Made by a program: the position numbers and the translations under genes. This document shows, one piece after another, positions 55,872 through 63,881 of a DNA stretch of 64,000 nt (within the stretch, counting starts at the first letter, position 1; each line of letters opens with the position of its first letter). Source of the stretch: Dyella mobilis. GTDB taxonomy: Bacteria > Pseudomonadota > Gammaproteobacteria > Xanthomonadales > Rhodanobacteraceae. Under the pieces are notes generated by a model. It saw only the letters and a list, made by a program, of their open reading frames with translations. It was not told the origin of the DNA and did no database searches. The stretch spans positions 155,833 to 219,832 of the forward strand of contig NZ_JADIKF010000036.1 in assembly GCF_016904945.1 (NCBI RefSeq). Direction: 5' to 3'.

Positions 55872-57986
55872 ATGCCTCCCTCCTTCTCCAGAAGTGCGCT
55901 TCTGGTTGCGATCACGTTTGCGCTTGTCGCCCCCGCTTTTGCCACCGACCAAGCGCCCCAGACGGCGCCCGCGTCTTCCAGCGGCACGAACAAAGCTGAC
56001 GCGAAGAACACCACTACCCTCAGCGCGGTCAAGGTCGTTTATTCCACGACCAAGACCGCTACGCTGGCGGTGAATATTCCGCAGTCGGTGAGCGTCATCA
56101 CGCCGGATCGCATGGCACTGTATGGCATGCAGGGTTTGGACGAGGCTGTGCGTTACACCGCCGGTGTCGTCGGTGGTGCCTACGGTGCTGATCCACGCAG
56201 CGACTGGATGCTGGTGCGTGGCTACGATCCTGCGAAGTTCCTCGACGGCCTGCCACTACCCGATGGCTCGTGGACGGCCGATTCGCGCATCGAGCCATAC
56301 GGCTTGGAGCGCATCGAACTGGACAAGGGACCTTCGTCGGCCATGTACGGCCAGCAGCCTCCGGGTGGCATGATCGACATGATCAGCAAGCGCCCGAGCC
56401 TGGATGCTCCGCACGAAATCGTCGCCACGGTAGGCAGCTTCGGCCAGAAGCAATTGGCTGCCGACACTGGTGGCGAATTTGGCGAAGAGGGGCACTGGCT
56501 GTGGCGTGTAGTGGCGCTGGCGCGCAAGGGTGATTCCAATATCAAGCACTCGACGGATGACCGCTATTACTTCGCCCCCAGCCTCACGTGGCAGCCAGAC
56601 GAGGACACCTCGCTCACGTTGCTGCCGCGCTACCAGCGCGCCGTCTCCGACGGTGTGGGCGGCTTTCTACCGGAAATCGGTACGCTGCTTCCGAATCCTT
56701 ACGGCCAGATCCCGAGCAACGTCAATCCCGGCGAGCCGGGGTACGACCACTACCTAAAAACCGACGAATCGTTTGGCTACGCCTTCAACCACCGCTTTAA
56801 CGACGTGTGGTCGTTCCGTCAGGATCTTCGCCTGCAGAACGACAAGGTGGATCATCGCGGCATCTTCGCTTTGGATCTGGAGCCCGACTTCTACACCCTC
56901 GATCGCTACAACTATCCACTGGTGGATCACAACAACGTGTTCGCCGTCGATAACCAACTGGCGGCGAAATTCGATCAGGGAAGCGTGCAGCAGGATGTGC
57001 TGATGGGCGTGGATTACCAGCACAACCATGAAGACTACAAGTCGGGCTTTTGCTCGGCCCCGTCCATCAACATCTTCGATCCGGTCTATGGCCAAGCTTT
57101 AGCCCCGTGTCCGTACACGTACCACACCGACAGCACTCTCGAGCAGTTGGGTGCCTATGTGCAGGACCAGATCACCCTTGGCAAGTGGGGCATCACCGCC
57201 AGCGGTCGCGAAGACTGGGTGACCAACCACGTCGACGACCTCATCGGCGATACGCAACAGCGGCAGGACAACGATGCCTTCTCAGGTCGGCTCGGCGTCA
57301 ACTACACCACGGACATCGGACTGGTGCCGTATGTCGCATATTCGCACTCGTTCAAGACTACGGTAGGTACCACGTTCGACGGCAGCGCTTACAAGCCCAT
57401 CACTGGCGACCAATACGAAGCCGGGTTGAAATACCAGACGCCCGACGGTCATACGCTCATCACGGGCGCCGTGTACCAGCTCACGGAGCAGAATGCGCTC
57501 ACCGTGGATCCCGACCATCTCTTCTTTGAGTTGCAGCAGGGCCAGGTGCGTACGCGCGGCGCTGAGCTGGAAGCAAACGTGGCGGTCACTGACCACCTAA
57601 ATCTGACGGCGTCCTATGCCTATACCGATGCCAGGGTGACACGCGCCAACGATGCCTCACTGGGCAAGCAGGTGCCGTTGGTACCCAAGCAGCAGGCCTC
57701 GTTATCGGCCGACTATGATATGCACGAAGGGATGCTGGCCGGTTTCGGCTTCGGTGGCGGCGTGCGCTTCATCGGCGAGCATTACGGCGATACTTTCAAC
57801 CAGTTCCGCACCGGCGGCTATACACTGTTTGATGCCCACGCACATTACGACATACAAAACTGGCGCTTCCAGATCACGGCGGCTAACCTGTTCAATCGCG
57901 GCTATATCTCGGCTTGCCAGAGCGCCGCATGGTGCTATTACGGCTATCCGCGCGAAATCACGGTTTCCGCTCGCTATCGCTGGTGA
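55872..57986 (+). CDS. TonB-dependent siderophore receptor
   Basis: 704 residues from ATG 55872; GTG 55821 is in frame but lies just after the promoter. Signal peptide SALLVAITFALVAPAFA, then TonB-box/plug region SVSVITPDRMALYGMQGLDEAVRYTAGVV, LVRGYDPAKFLDGLPL and ERIELDKGPSSAMYGQQPPGGMIDMISKRP, and a barrel ending in SARYRW with a terminal aromatic. The plug pattern is that of ferric-siderophore receptors (FhuE/FpvA-like group). The Fur-box promoter upstream and the PepSY protein downstream support iron uptake. Confidence 0.92.
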   Translation: MPPSFSRSALLVAITFALVAPAFATDQAPQTAPASSSGTNKADAKNTTTLSAVKVVYSTTKTATLAVNIPQSVSVITPDRMALYGMQGLDEAVRYTAGVVGGAYGADPRSDWMLVRGYDPAKFLDGLPLPDGSWTADSRIEPYGLERIELDKGPSSAMYGQQPPGGMIDMISKRPSLDAPHEIVATVGSFGQKQLAADTGGEFGEEGHWLWRVVALARKGDSNIKHSTDDRYYFAPSLTWQPDEDTSLTLLPRYQRAVSDGVGGFLPEIGTLLPNPYGQIPSNVNPGEPGYDHYLKTDESFGYAFNHRFNDVWSFRQDLRLQNDKVDHRGIFALDLEPDFYTLDRYNYPLVDHNNVFAVDNQLAAKFDQGSVQQDVLMGVDYQHNHEDYKSGFCSAPSINIFDPVYGQALAPCPYTYHTDSTLEQLGAYVQDQITLGKWGITASGREDWVTNHVDDLIGDTQQRQDNDAFSGRLGVNYTTDIGLVPYVAYSHSFKTTVGTTFDGSAYKPITGDQYEAGLKYQTPDGHTLITGAVYQLTEQNALTVDPDHLFFELQQGQVRTRGAELEANVAVTDHLNLTASYAYTDARVTRANDASLGKQVPLVPKQQASLSADYDMHEGMLAGFGFGGGVRFIGEHYGDTFNQFRTGGYTLFDAHAHYDIQNWRFQITAANLFNRGYISACQSAAWCYYGYPREITVSARYRW

Positions 57987-58078
57987 GGCGTTTGCGCAGA
58001 AGTTCGCGCTTTCCGCCGCAGTCGCCTAGTCGGCAGCGCTCGAACAAGAACGCCGCCTGCTGCACGTGAGGGGCCGAC

Positions 58079-59218
58079 ATGGGATACATCAAACAGCCGC
58101 ATACACTGTGGTGGCGCAGGGCACTTTTTCAGGTACATCTCTGGCTAGGCATCGTCATTGGCCTCTATGTCATTGCCATTTGCCTCAGCGGCAGCGTATT
58201 GGTGTTCGAGCAAAACCTGCTCAATGACAGGCCGCCGCTTTCAGAGTCATCCGTCCGTGGACCTGCCACGTGGGGCCAGTTGGCCAACGTAGCGTTGCGG
58301 GCGAACCCGGGTGGCAGGCTTGCCAACATCGACATGCGCTCGGCCGAGCGGCGTGTAGTACCCATCGGCGTCACCTTTAATGGGAATACGGTCGTCGTCT
58401 ACGTCGATTCCTTTACCAAAGGCATCGTGAAGCAAGTAGTCCTTGAGAAGGAGCACTGGTTCGTAGAGTCCATGTTGGCGCTTCACACCAACCTGGTTCT
58501 TGGCGCGGGTGGGGCAGTGGCTGTCGGCATAGGGGGTGTGCTGCTGTTCGTGATGGCGGTCATCGGCCTCATACTGTGGTGGCCGGGGATTCGCAGTTGG
58601 AGACGAGCCTTGTGGATCAGTTGGCGCAGCCGTTGGAAAGTCATTGCCTTCGATTTGCATAGGACTTTCGGGTTCTGGTGCTTTGTCCTCGTGGCAATGT
58701 GGGGAATTACGGGCGCATATTTCATTTTCCCGAAGCCCGTTCACCATGCGATACGCTCGCTGTCGCCCATGCCGAGCCTTGAGCAACGCCCCTCGGACTG
58801 GCATCAGGGCGATGCAATCCTTCCCTTAGATGATTTCATCGGCCTAGCGCAGCGCATGTATCCGCTGGACAAACTTGCATATGTATTCATGGATGTTGAT
58901 CGACCCCATGGAGAGGTACAGGTTTACATGTCGCCGCGACCGTCGGTGCCCATGGAACAGCTCGAAGATGAAGTCGTGTTTCAGCCAGCCACTGGTGCAA
59001 TGCTGATGAACACCTCAAGCGTGCACTGGACCGCGGGCGAGCGGCTTTCGCTTGCTCTTTATTCAGTGCATTTTGGCGACTTCGGCGGTTGGTGGCTGCA
59101 GATCATATGGGCATTGCTTGGCCTGGTGCCTATTGTCCTGGTAATCACGGGATATGCGATGTGGTGGAACCGCACGCTCAAGAAGAAGTGGGACAAACTA
59201 ACGAAGCGCGGGCAATAG
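58079..59218 (+). CDS. PepSY-domain membrane protein, probable ferric-siderophore reductase
   Basis: 379 residues from ATG 58079. Four membrane segments: HLWLGIVIGLYVIAICLSGSVLVF, GIGGVLLFVMAVIGLILWWPG, FGFWCFVLVAMWGITGAYFIF and IWALLGLVPIVLVITGYAMWWN, with PepSY-type domains in between. Conserved histidines lie in or near helices 1-3 (QVHLW, LHTNL, DLHRTFGFW), as in heme-binding PepSY_TM proteins that reduce ferric siderophores. It follows the receptor gene after 92 bp. Confidence 0.88.
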   Translation: MGYIKQPHTLWWRRALFQVHLWLGIVIGLYVIAICLSGSVLVFEQNLLNDRPPLSESSVRGPATWGQLANVALRANPGGRLANIDMRSAERRVVPIGVTFNGNTVVVYVDSFTKGIVKQVVLEKEHWFVESMLALHTNLVLGAGGAVAVGIGGVLLFVMAVIGLILWWPGIRSWRRALWISWRSRWKVIAFDLHRTFGFWCFVLVAMWGITGAYFIFPKPVHHAIRSLSPMPSLEQRPSDWHQGDAILPLDDFIGLAQRMYPLDKLAYVFMDVDRPHGEVQVYMSPRPSVPMEQLEDEVVFQPATGAMLMNTSSVHWTAGERLSLALYSVHFGDFGGWWLQIIWALLGLVPIVLVITGYAMWWNRTLKKKWDKLTKRGQ

Positions 59219-59251
59219 CCACTATCACGCCGCCAATAACCTTCTATCCCA

Positions 59252-59310
59252 CCGTGCAGAAGCAGTTGCTTCGCGACATCTTTTTCGATGTGAAATGGAA
59301 GGTGCCGCGC
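59252..59310 (+). pseudogene. short relic of a flavin monooxygenase gene
   Basis: The plus strand encodes VQKQLLRDIFFDVKWKVPR, matching AQKQLLRDIFSDVKWEAPR of the monooxygenase at 47175. By eye about 50 of 58 DNA bases agree. No other part of such a gene is present. It lies between the PepSY gene and a second monooxygenase gene. Confidence 0.75.
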
Positions 59311-59429
59311 GACGACGACCACTGGCTCCGCGACCCGCTAACGAATGGAAGTCGTCTACCTCGCCCCCTACTTACCCGCGTCTGCTTGGGGTCGGAAGCG
59401 GGCCTTAACCGCAACCAACTGGTTGGCGT

Positions 59430-60560
59430 TCATTGCGCATCCGCGTTGCTGACGTGAGCACGGAGTAAATGCTCTGCGGCCCCCTCCAACATGCGCGCAA
59501 TTTCGATGGAACGCGGCAGCATCAAGTCCTCATAGCAGGAAACGGCCTCGCTGATCGTGTTGGACGTGGATAGCGCGCATGCAAGGTCACTTGCATCCAA
59601 CATGGCTAGATTCACACCGACACCCAAGGGTGGCATGAGGTGTGCTGCATCGCCCAACAACGTTGCGGTCGGCACGTGCTCCCACTTGTGAGGAACCGGC
59701 AGCACAAATAACGGGCGGCTGACATAGGGGCCATCGTTGTCGGTAATCAGCCGCTTCATCCGCGGTGACCAATCCCGAAACTCATCCAGAAGGTATGCAC
59801 GAATCGCGTTTGTATCCGTGATAAAAAGACCCGCATCTTCCATCCAATTTAGCGGCAGGCGTCGCACGACATAGGCACGCATACGACTCGCGCTGCTACG
59901 TTGTGCAACCAAGCATCGTTCGCCGTCCGCCGCGAAAGCCGTGCCTTGGCCGATGAGCGCAGCCAACTCCCCATGACGCTGATCGATGTCGTGAAACCAC
60001 GCTTCCAAGAACGTGACTCCGCTGTAGTACGGAACGACTTCGGACACTGCCGATCGCACTTTAGAAAACGCACCATCGGCACCGATGACCAAATCCACTT
60101 CGGCACTGGAACCATCTTCAAAACGAAGCCATCGAGGACCGTAGGATGGACCCTCGATGTACGCAAGCGATTTACCCCATTGAACGGTTTCCGGACGCAA
60201 TGAGGCCAGGAGGAGATCGCGCAACTGACCACGATCAATCTCTGGCTTGAATAGGTTCCCTTCCTCGGGCAACTCGTCATCAAGGACGTGGCCCAAGGAA
60301 TTAAGTTTGCGCATCTGCTGACCCTCAGGCCGCGCCAAGCGAAAGAACTCCTCTAGCAGCCCGGCCTCTCGCAAAGCAATCTGACCGTTATCTTCATGCA
60401 GATCCAGGCTGCCGCCCTGATCTCTGATCTCCGCGGTCAAGTCTCGCTCGTAAACGGTCGCATTTAGACCCCGCCGCTGCAAAATCCGAGCGCAAGTCAG
60501 ACCACCCGGTCCTCCCCCAATAATGGCGATGCGGGCCTTCGCTAAGGCTGGCGTGGTCAT
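59430..60560 (-). CDS. TetX-like FAD-dependent monooxygenase
   Basis: 376 residues. Dinucleotide fold IAIIGGGPGGLTCARILQRRGLNATVYERD (G15, G17 and G20), then QGGSLDLHEDNGQIALREAGL, which closely follows the GGTLDLHRDSGQEAM pattern of TetX, the PEIDRGQLRDLLLASL segment and a LLGDAAHLMPPLGVGVNLAM flavin motif. This is the family of tetracycline-modifying and related flavin hydroxylases; many members act on other compounds, so resistance is not implied. The gene diverges from the TetR gene across a 103-bp interval that contains an inverted-repeat site. Confidence 0.88.
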   Translation of the reverse strand: MTTPALAKARIAIIGGGPGGLTCARILQRRGLNATVYERDLTAEIRDQGGSLDLHEDNGQIALREAGLLEEFFRLARPEGQQMRKLNSLGHVLDDELPEEGNLFKPEIDRGQLRDLLLASLRPETVQWGKSLAYIEGPSYGPRWLRFEDGSSAEVDLVIGADGAFSKVRSAVSEVVPYYSGVTFLEAWFHDIDQRHGELAALIGQGTAFAADGERCLVAQRSSASRMRAYVVRRLPLNWMEDAGLFITDTNAIRAYLLDEFRDWSPRMKRLITDNDGPYVSRPLFVLPVPHKWEHVPTATLLGDAAHLMPPLGVGVNLAMLDASDLACALSTSNTISEAVSCYEDLMLPRSIEIARMLEGAAEHLLRAHVSNADAQ

Positions 60561-60609
60561 GGGCGGGCTCTAGAGGGTTATGGGGCGGCAATAAAATCAT
60601 ATTGACTAC

Positions 60610-60632
60610 ATAAGTGAAATAATTACACTTAT
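60610..60632. promoter_or_regulatory. candidate TetR operator
   Basis: ATAAGTG and CACTTAT are perfect inverted repeats separated by nine bases, in the interval between the divergent monooxygenase and TetR genes. This is a typical position for a TetR dimer that represses both genes. Confidence 0.75.
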
Positions 60633-60663
60633 TGTATGCTTACTAGATTGAGTTAGCTTTGAG

Positions 60664-61254
60664 ATGACGACCGAAAACCTTGGCCGCCGAGAGCGCAAGA
60701 AGGCCGCGACCCGGCAAGCGATCGCCGACGCGGCGTTGACCTTATTTCTTGAGCGCGGCTACGACGCCGTGAGCATCAAAGACGTGGCTGATGCCGCAGA
60801 CGTCTCGGTGACAACGGTGTTCAAACATTTTTCGGGCAAAGAAGCGCTGGTCTTTGATTTGGATCAGGAGATGGAAACTGGATTTGTCGAAGCCGTTCAA
60901 ACCCGTCCATCGGACCAAAGCGTTGTGGACGCCCTGCACGACCACATTCTTGCGCTATGGCGAGCGTTTGAAGGTCACAGTCAGCGAAATCAGTTCGTTG
61001 CGTTGATCGATTCAACACCGGTGCTGCGCGCGTATGCTGATCGCATGTGGACTCGCCACACCAAAACACTGGGCACTGCGTTGGCAAAGGAGCTGGGACA
61101 GGATGCAAATGACCCGACTTGCCGCGCAGCCGCGCGCTTGATCCTAGACATCCCTGCTCTGACGCGAGATGGCGCCGATTCGGAAGCGGCGATCCGTGCG
61201 GTGTTTTCACTACTTCGCGATGGATGGAGTGACGGCAACCGACGCTTCAATTAA
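60664..61254 (+). CDS. TetR-family transcriptional regulator
   Basis: 196 residues. N-terminal helix-turn-helix ATRQAIADAALTLFLERGYDAVSIKDVADAADVSVTTVFKHFSGKEAL, then a ligand-binding helical domain with no specific family match. It diverges from the TetX-like monooxygenase and probably represses it until the substrate appears, with the ATAAGTG palindrome as operator. Confidence 0.93.
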   Translation: MTTENLGRRERKKAATRQAIADAALTLFLERGYDAVSIKDVADAADVSVTTVFKHFSGKEALVFDLDQEMETGFVEAVQTRPSDQSVVDALHDHILALWRAFEGHSQRNQFVALIDSTPVLRAYADRMWTRHTKTLGTALAKELGQDANDPTCRAAARLILDIPALTRDGADSEAAIRAVFSLLRDGWSDGNRRFN

Positions 61255-61333
61255 CGTCAAGGTGTAACCTGTGGTACTCCGACGCGTCGATATGAAGGTG
61301 GATCCATGAAATGCAGTGAATGTTATGCAAGAT

Positions 61334-61458
61334 GCGGATTCCGGTTTGAGTGAACACCAGTTCCGGCGACCACTGAACACCTCGCTGGTGCTGACGATGG
61401 GGGCGTGGGTCGCTTATGGCTATATTCTGGAAAGGTCCGCTTCCGACCCAGAGCGGAC
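61334..61458 (+). repeat. ~130-bp repeat element, copy A
   Basis: GCGGATTCCGGT, two TGAACAC blocks in TTCCGG-TGAACAC spacing, CTGGTGCTGACGATGGG, CGCTTATGGCTATATTCTGG and a final GTCCGC...GCGGAC palindrome (61435-61458). It aligns throughout with 62826-62950. Confidence 0.85.
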
Positions 61459-61503
61459 ACTTCAATAGCGTTGGTGGCCATTACATCTCTGAGGGGGAGA
61501 AAG

Positions 61504-61593
61504 ATGCCTAAGGTCATAGGATTGCTTCTTCTTTTGGCTCCAAGTTTGGCGTTCTCACAAAGCAATCTACTGCAATCACTGACAGATAAGTGA
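61504..61593 (+). pseudogene. truncated secreted-protein gene, 29 codons
   Basis: ATG 61504 with a very strong GGGGGAG site encodes MPKVIGLLLLLAPSLAFSQS, a complete signal peptide, then stops ten residues later within a hairpin (CTGCAATCAC/GTGATTGCAG, 61570-61599). The body of the protein seems to have been lost next to a palindromic repeat. A natural short peptide is possible. Confidence 0.5.
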
Positions 61594-61611
61594 TTGCAGT
61601 TTGCCGCTCGA

Positions 61612-61642
61612 ATGTCCGCTATCGGCCCAAACGGGGCATGTC
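61612..61642. repeat. degenerate GTCCGC palindrome
   Basis: ATGTCCGCTATCGGCCC, then a diverged right arm GGGGCATGTC. One of the palindrome family. Confidence 0.5.
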
Positions 61643-61713
61643 AGGGTTAGCAGGATGAGCGCGATAAAAGGGAGGTTTGATGTTCGCTGCAGTTCTAGTC
61701 GGTGTAGTTTTGA

Positions 61714-61956
61714 TGGTTTTACCGTCTCGATAACCGCACGGGCTTCCTCGGACGGGTAGTAATCGATGCGCGGATAGGCGTCATCGAAATGCCGGTGGTA
61801 GTGGCCAATCGGGACGATCCTGATACGCACTTCCTTCTGGACGGCCTTCTACGCGTCGAGGCCCTGAAAGACCGAGGCGAGACGGAAATCGAGTGTCTTG
61901 TCTCAACGGATGACGAAGCGTTCACCTACAACAAACGCGTCAATCGTCTCGCCGCC
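61714..61956 (+). pseudogene. ParB/RepB-type partition protein fragment
   Basis: The plus-strand frame reads RIGVIEMPVVVANRD, HFLLDGLLRVEALKDRG and ETEIECLVSTDDEAFTYNKR before leaving the family at NRLAA. This is the ParB-N nuclease-like domain of plasmid RepB/ParB proteins (compare LLLDGHLRLEALKDLG and VSTDDEAFTYNKR). The frame opens only at 61714 after a stop, has no proper start, and lacks the DNA-binding helix-turn-helix and C-terminal parts. It is a relic of partition machinery. Confidence 0.75.
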
Positions 61957-61969
61957 AACCCCGGCAAGA

Positions 61970-62671
61970 TCATTCAGAGGACATCGTGCATTCAGTCTGA
62001 TCGGCAACCTGACCTGTCCACCGCGCCCCGAATAGTCCGGAATAGATTCCCATGCATAAGGGATCGCCGATGTTTGTGCGATTATATTGGTCGTAGTCGA
62101 CCGCTATTCTGTCGCCATGAATGCCCGGTCCCCAATCGCCAACCTGTAGGTAATAGGACGTGCTCCTGCGATCTTCCACGTATTTCTGCGTAACCTGACT
62201 TGGATAGGTTTGCGGTGAGTGGTAGTCCAATAGGCGATTGAACAGCGCAGCCGTTGAGCCGCCATAGATCAGGCACAGGACGCCCAACGCCAACATTTCA
62301 CCGAGCTTCGGCCTGTCAGCAACGGCCATGCGCGTTGCAGCAACATAAAATGCGAGCCATAGCAAAATGCCCACTATTGCGGCGGGCAACAGGATGTCGC
62401 CAGGGTGCAAAAGATCTGCCAGCACATTTGCCCCGACCCCAAGAAAAAGGAGGGCGGCCACCAACGGTACGAGCACGGGATCTTTGCGCTTCGGTCTCAG
62501 GAACGTCATCCGCCCGCTGCGAAAACTCCCAACTACATAGCACCATGGAATAAGAGCAACGCCGGTAAATAGCGCAGCTTGGCCGTTAAAGCATACGGCG
62601 ACCAGCGCGATCAATAATAAAGCCGAGATGATCCAAACCGTCGAGGACTTGCTTGCTTCTTGGGTATCCAT
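61970..62671 (-). CDS. membrane protein of unknown function
   Basis: 233 residues or so from ATG 62671, chosen for the GGGGGAGCG site just before it. Four or five hydrophobic segments: VWIISALLLIALVAVCF, ALFTGVALIPWCYVVG, LVPLVAALLFLGVGANVLA, AAIVGILLWLAFYVAA and LALGVLCLIYGG. The C-terminal 80 residues are polar (SYYLQVGDWGPGIHGDRIAVD). No family recognised. Confidence 0.68.
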   Translation of the reverse strand: MDTQEASKSSTVWIISALLLIALVAVCFNGQAALFTGVALIPWCYVVGSFRSGRMTFLRPKRKDPVLVPLVAALLFLGVGANVLADLLHPGDILLPAAIVGILLWLAFYVAATRMAVADRPKLGEMLALGVLCLIYGGSTAALFNRLLDYHSPQTYPSQVTQKYVEDRRSTSYYLQVGDWGPGIHGDRIAVDYDQYNRTNIGDPLCMGIYSGLFGARWTGQVADQTECTMSSE

Positions 62672-62825
62672 CGCTCCCCCGGGCGCTGTGTCCATATTTT
62701 TGCGATAGAGGAGGACGCCACTTTCCACGACGTCCCTGCCGTTCTCGCGAAGAGGGCTCATTCTATCCGTTGGATAGCTATCTTGGTCAAACTGGAGGTG
62801 CGGGCGTCATTCCAACTATCCAGTT

Positions 62826-62950
62826 GCGGATTCCGGTCTGACTGAACACCAATTCTGGTGGCCGTTGAACACCCCGCTGATGCTGACCATGGGCGTCAGG
62901 ATCGCTTACGGCTATATTCTGGAAAGGTCCGCTATCGACCCGAAGCGGAC
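62826..62950 (+). repeat. ~130-bp repeat element, copy B
   Basis: Same order of blocks as copy A, ending in the palindrome GTCCGCTATCGACCCGAAGC... at 62927-62950. It lies 42 bp before the start of the next gene. Confidence 0.85.
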
Positions 62951-62992
62951 ATGTCCACCGAAACAATTGGGCAACTTGCAGGAGGTTCGTCG

Positions 62993-63259
62993 ATGTCAAG
63001 GGAACTCACGAAACCGGAAGCCAAGGCGTATGCCAGTTCCTACATCTTGCTGAGTCTTTTGCAGCGAATGGACCAGAAGGAACCTGGGCTGATCGATGAG
63101 CTTCTGGCGGGAGCCAAAGGTGACTTTGCGGCATCGCAGGCGAACGCCGATTTGCCTCCCGCCGTTCCGCAAATATTTGAGGAAACGATTGCCTTCCTGG
63201 AGCGCGCTGCCGCCTACAAGCTAAACGAGAAAGCGCAGCCCGACGGCGAGTCGCCGTGA
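62993..63259 (+). CDS. small hypothetical protein
   Basis: 88 residues from ATG 62993, with AGGAGG seven bases before it. It is soluble and probably helical (EAKAYASSYILLSLLQRMDQK, IFEETIAFLERAAAYKLNEK). No family recognised. Its upstream region is repeat copy B, so the repeat may now hold its promoter. Confidence 0.7.
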   Translation: MSRELTKPEAKAYASSYILLSLLQRMDQKEPGLIDELLAGAKGDFAASQANADLPPAVPQIFEETIAFLERAAAYKLNEKAQPDGESP

Positions 63260-63269
63260 TCGAGCAACA

Positions 63270-63297
63270 ATGTCCGCTTTCGACCCAAAGCAGACAT
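63270..63297. repeat. GTCCGC palindromic repeat
   Basis: ATGTCCGCTTTCGACCC followed by AAAGCAGACAT: a near-consensus unit, 11 bp after the preceding gene. Confidence 0.75.
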
Positions 63298-63352
63298 AGA
63301 AAAATGAGATGGCAGTAAGTGACTTTGGCGATCGAGCTAAGGAGTCAACGAC

Positions 63353-63811
63353 ATGTTTCATCGCATTAGCGGCTGTCTGTTTATTATCCTTGGTCTAAGC
63401 GTGGGTGCATTTGGTCTGAACGATTGGCTGAAAACCGATGCCTTGGTCCATACGTACGAACTTCTTTTTCGGGCGAGCACATTGCAATCAGGAGTGTTTA
63501 AACCCGAGCAGTGGTCGAGTCATTGGCGTTTTATCAATCTCATACTGATGGTTTTTGGTTGCTTGATTGCATATTCCGGCGTACTCGTATTGCTGAAAAA
63601 GTCGCTCGGATATCTGCTTTTGTCCTGTTCGCTGATTGGCATGGGCATCGTCCCGATCATTCTCCGTGTCATTGGCTATTCTCGATACAAATGGGACGGT
63701 GGAGGTCTTTGGGGCGAATTACCTTACTTTGCAGTGGGGCTTGCGGCCCTTTTGGCATACATGATGGTGAAACGGAAAAGCAGATCCGCGATTGGTCAGC
63801 GCGCTATCTAA
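63353..63811 (+). CDS. small membrane protein
   Basis: 152 residues from ATG 63353, with TAAGGAG upstream. Four hydrophobic segments: ISGCLFIILGLSVGAFGL, FINLILMVFGCLIAYSGVLVLL, GYLLLSCSLIGMGIVPIILRV and FAVGLAALLAYMMV. No family recognised. Confidence 0.72.
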   Translation: MFHRISGCLFIILGLSVGAFGLNDWLKTDALVHTYELLFRASTLQSGVFKPEQWSSHWRFINLILMVFGCLIAYSGVLVLLKKSLGYLLLSCSLIGMGIVPIILRVIGYSRYKWDGGGLWGELPYFAVGLAALLAYMMVKRKSRSAIGQRAI

Positions 63812-63830
63812 TAGCGGTGACATATTGAAG

Positions 63831-63855
63831 GTCTGCTTTCGACCCACGGCGGACG
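63831..63855. repeat. GTCTGC...GCGGAC palindromic repeat
   Basis: GTCTGCTTTCGACCC then GGCGGAC; it lies between two genes, as the other copies do. Confidence 0.65.
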
Positions 63856-63881
63856 TTTCAAAACGGGGCAGGGGCACTTTC

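Noticed and set aside
61323..61565. 80-residue minus-strand open frame
   Set aside because: Lies wholly in repeat copy A; the GRKRTF peptide is a by-product of the palindrome.
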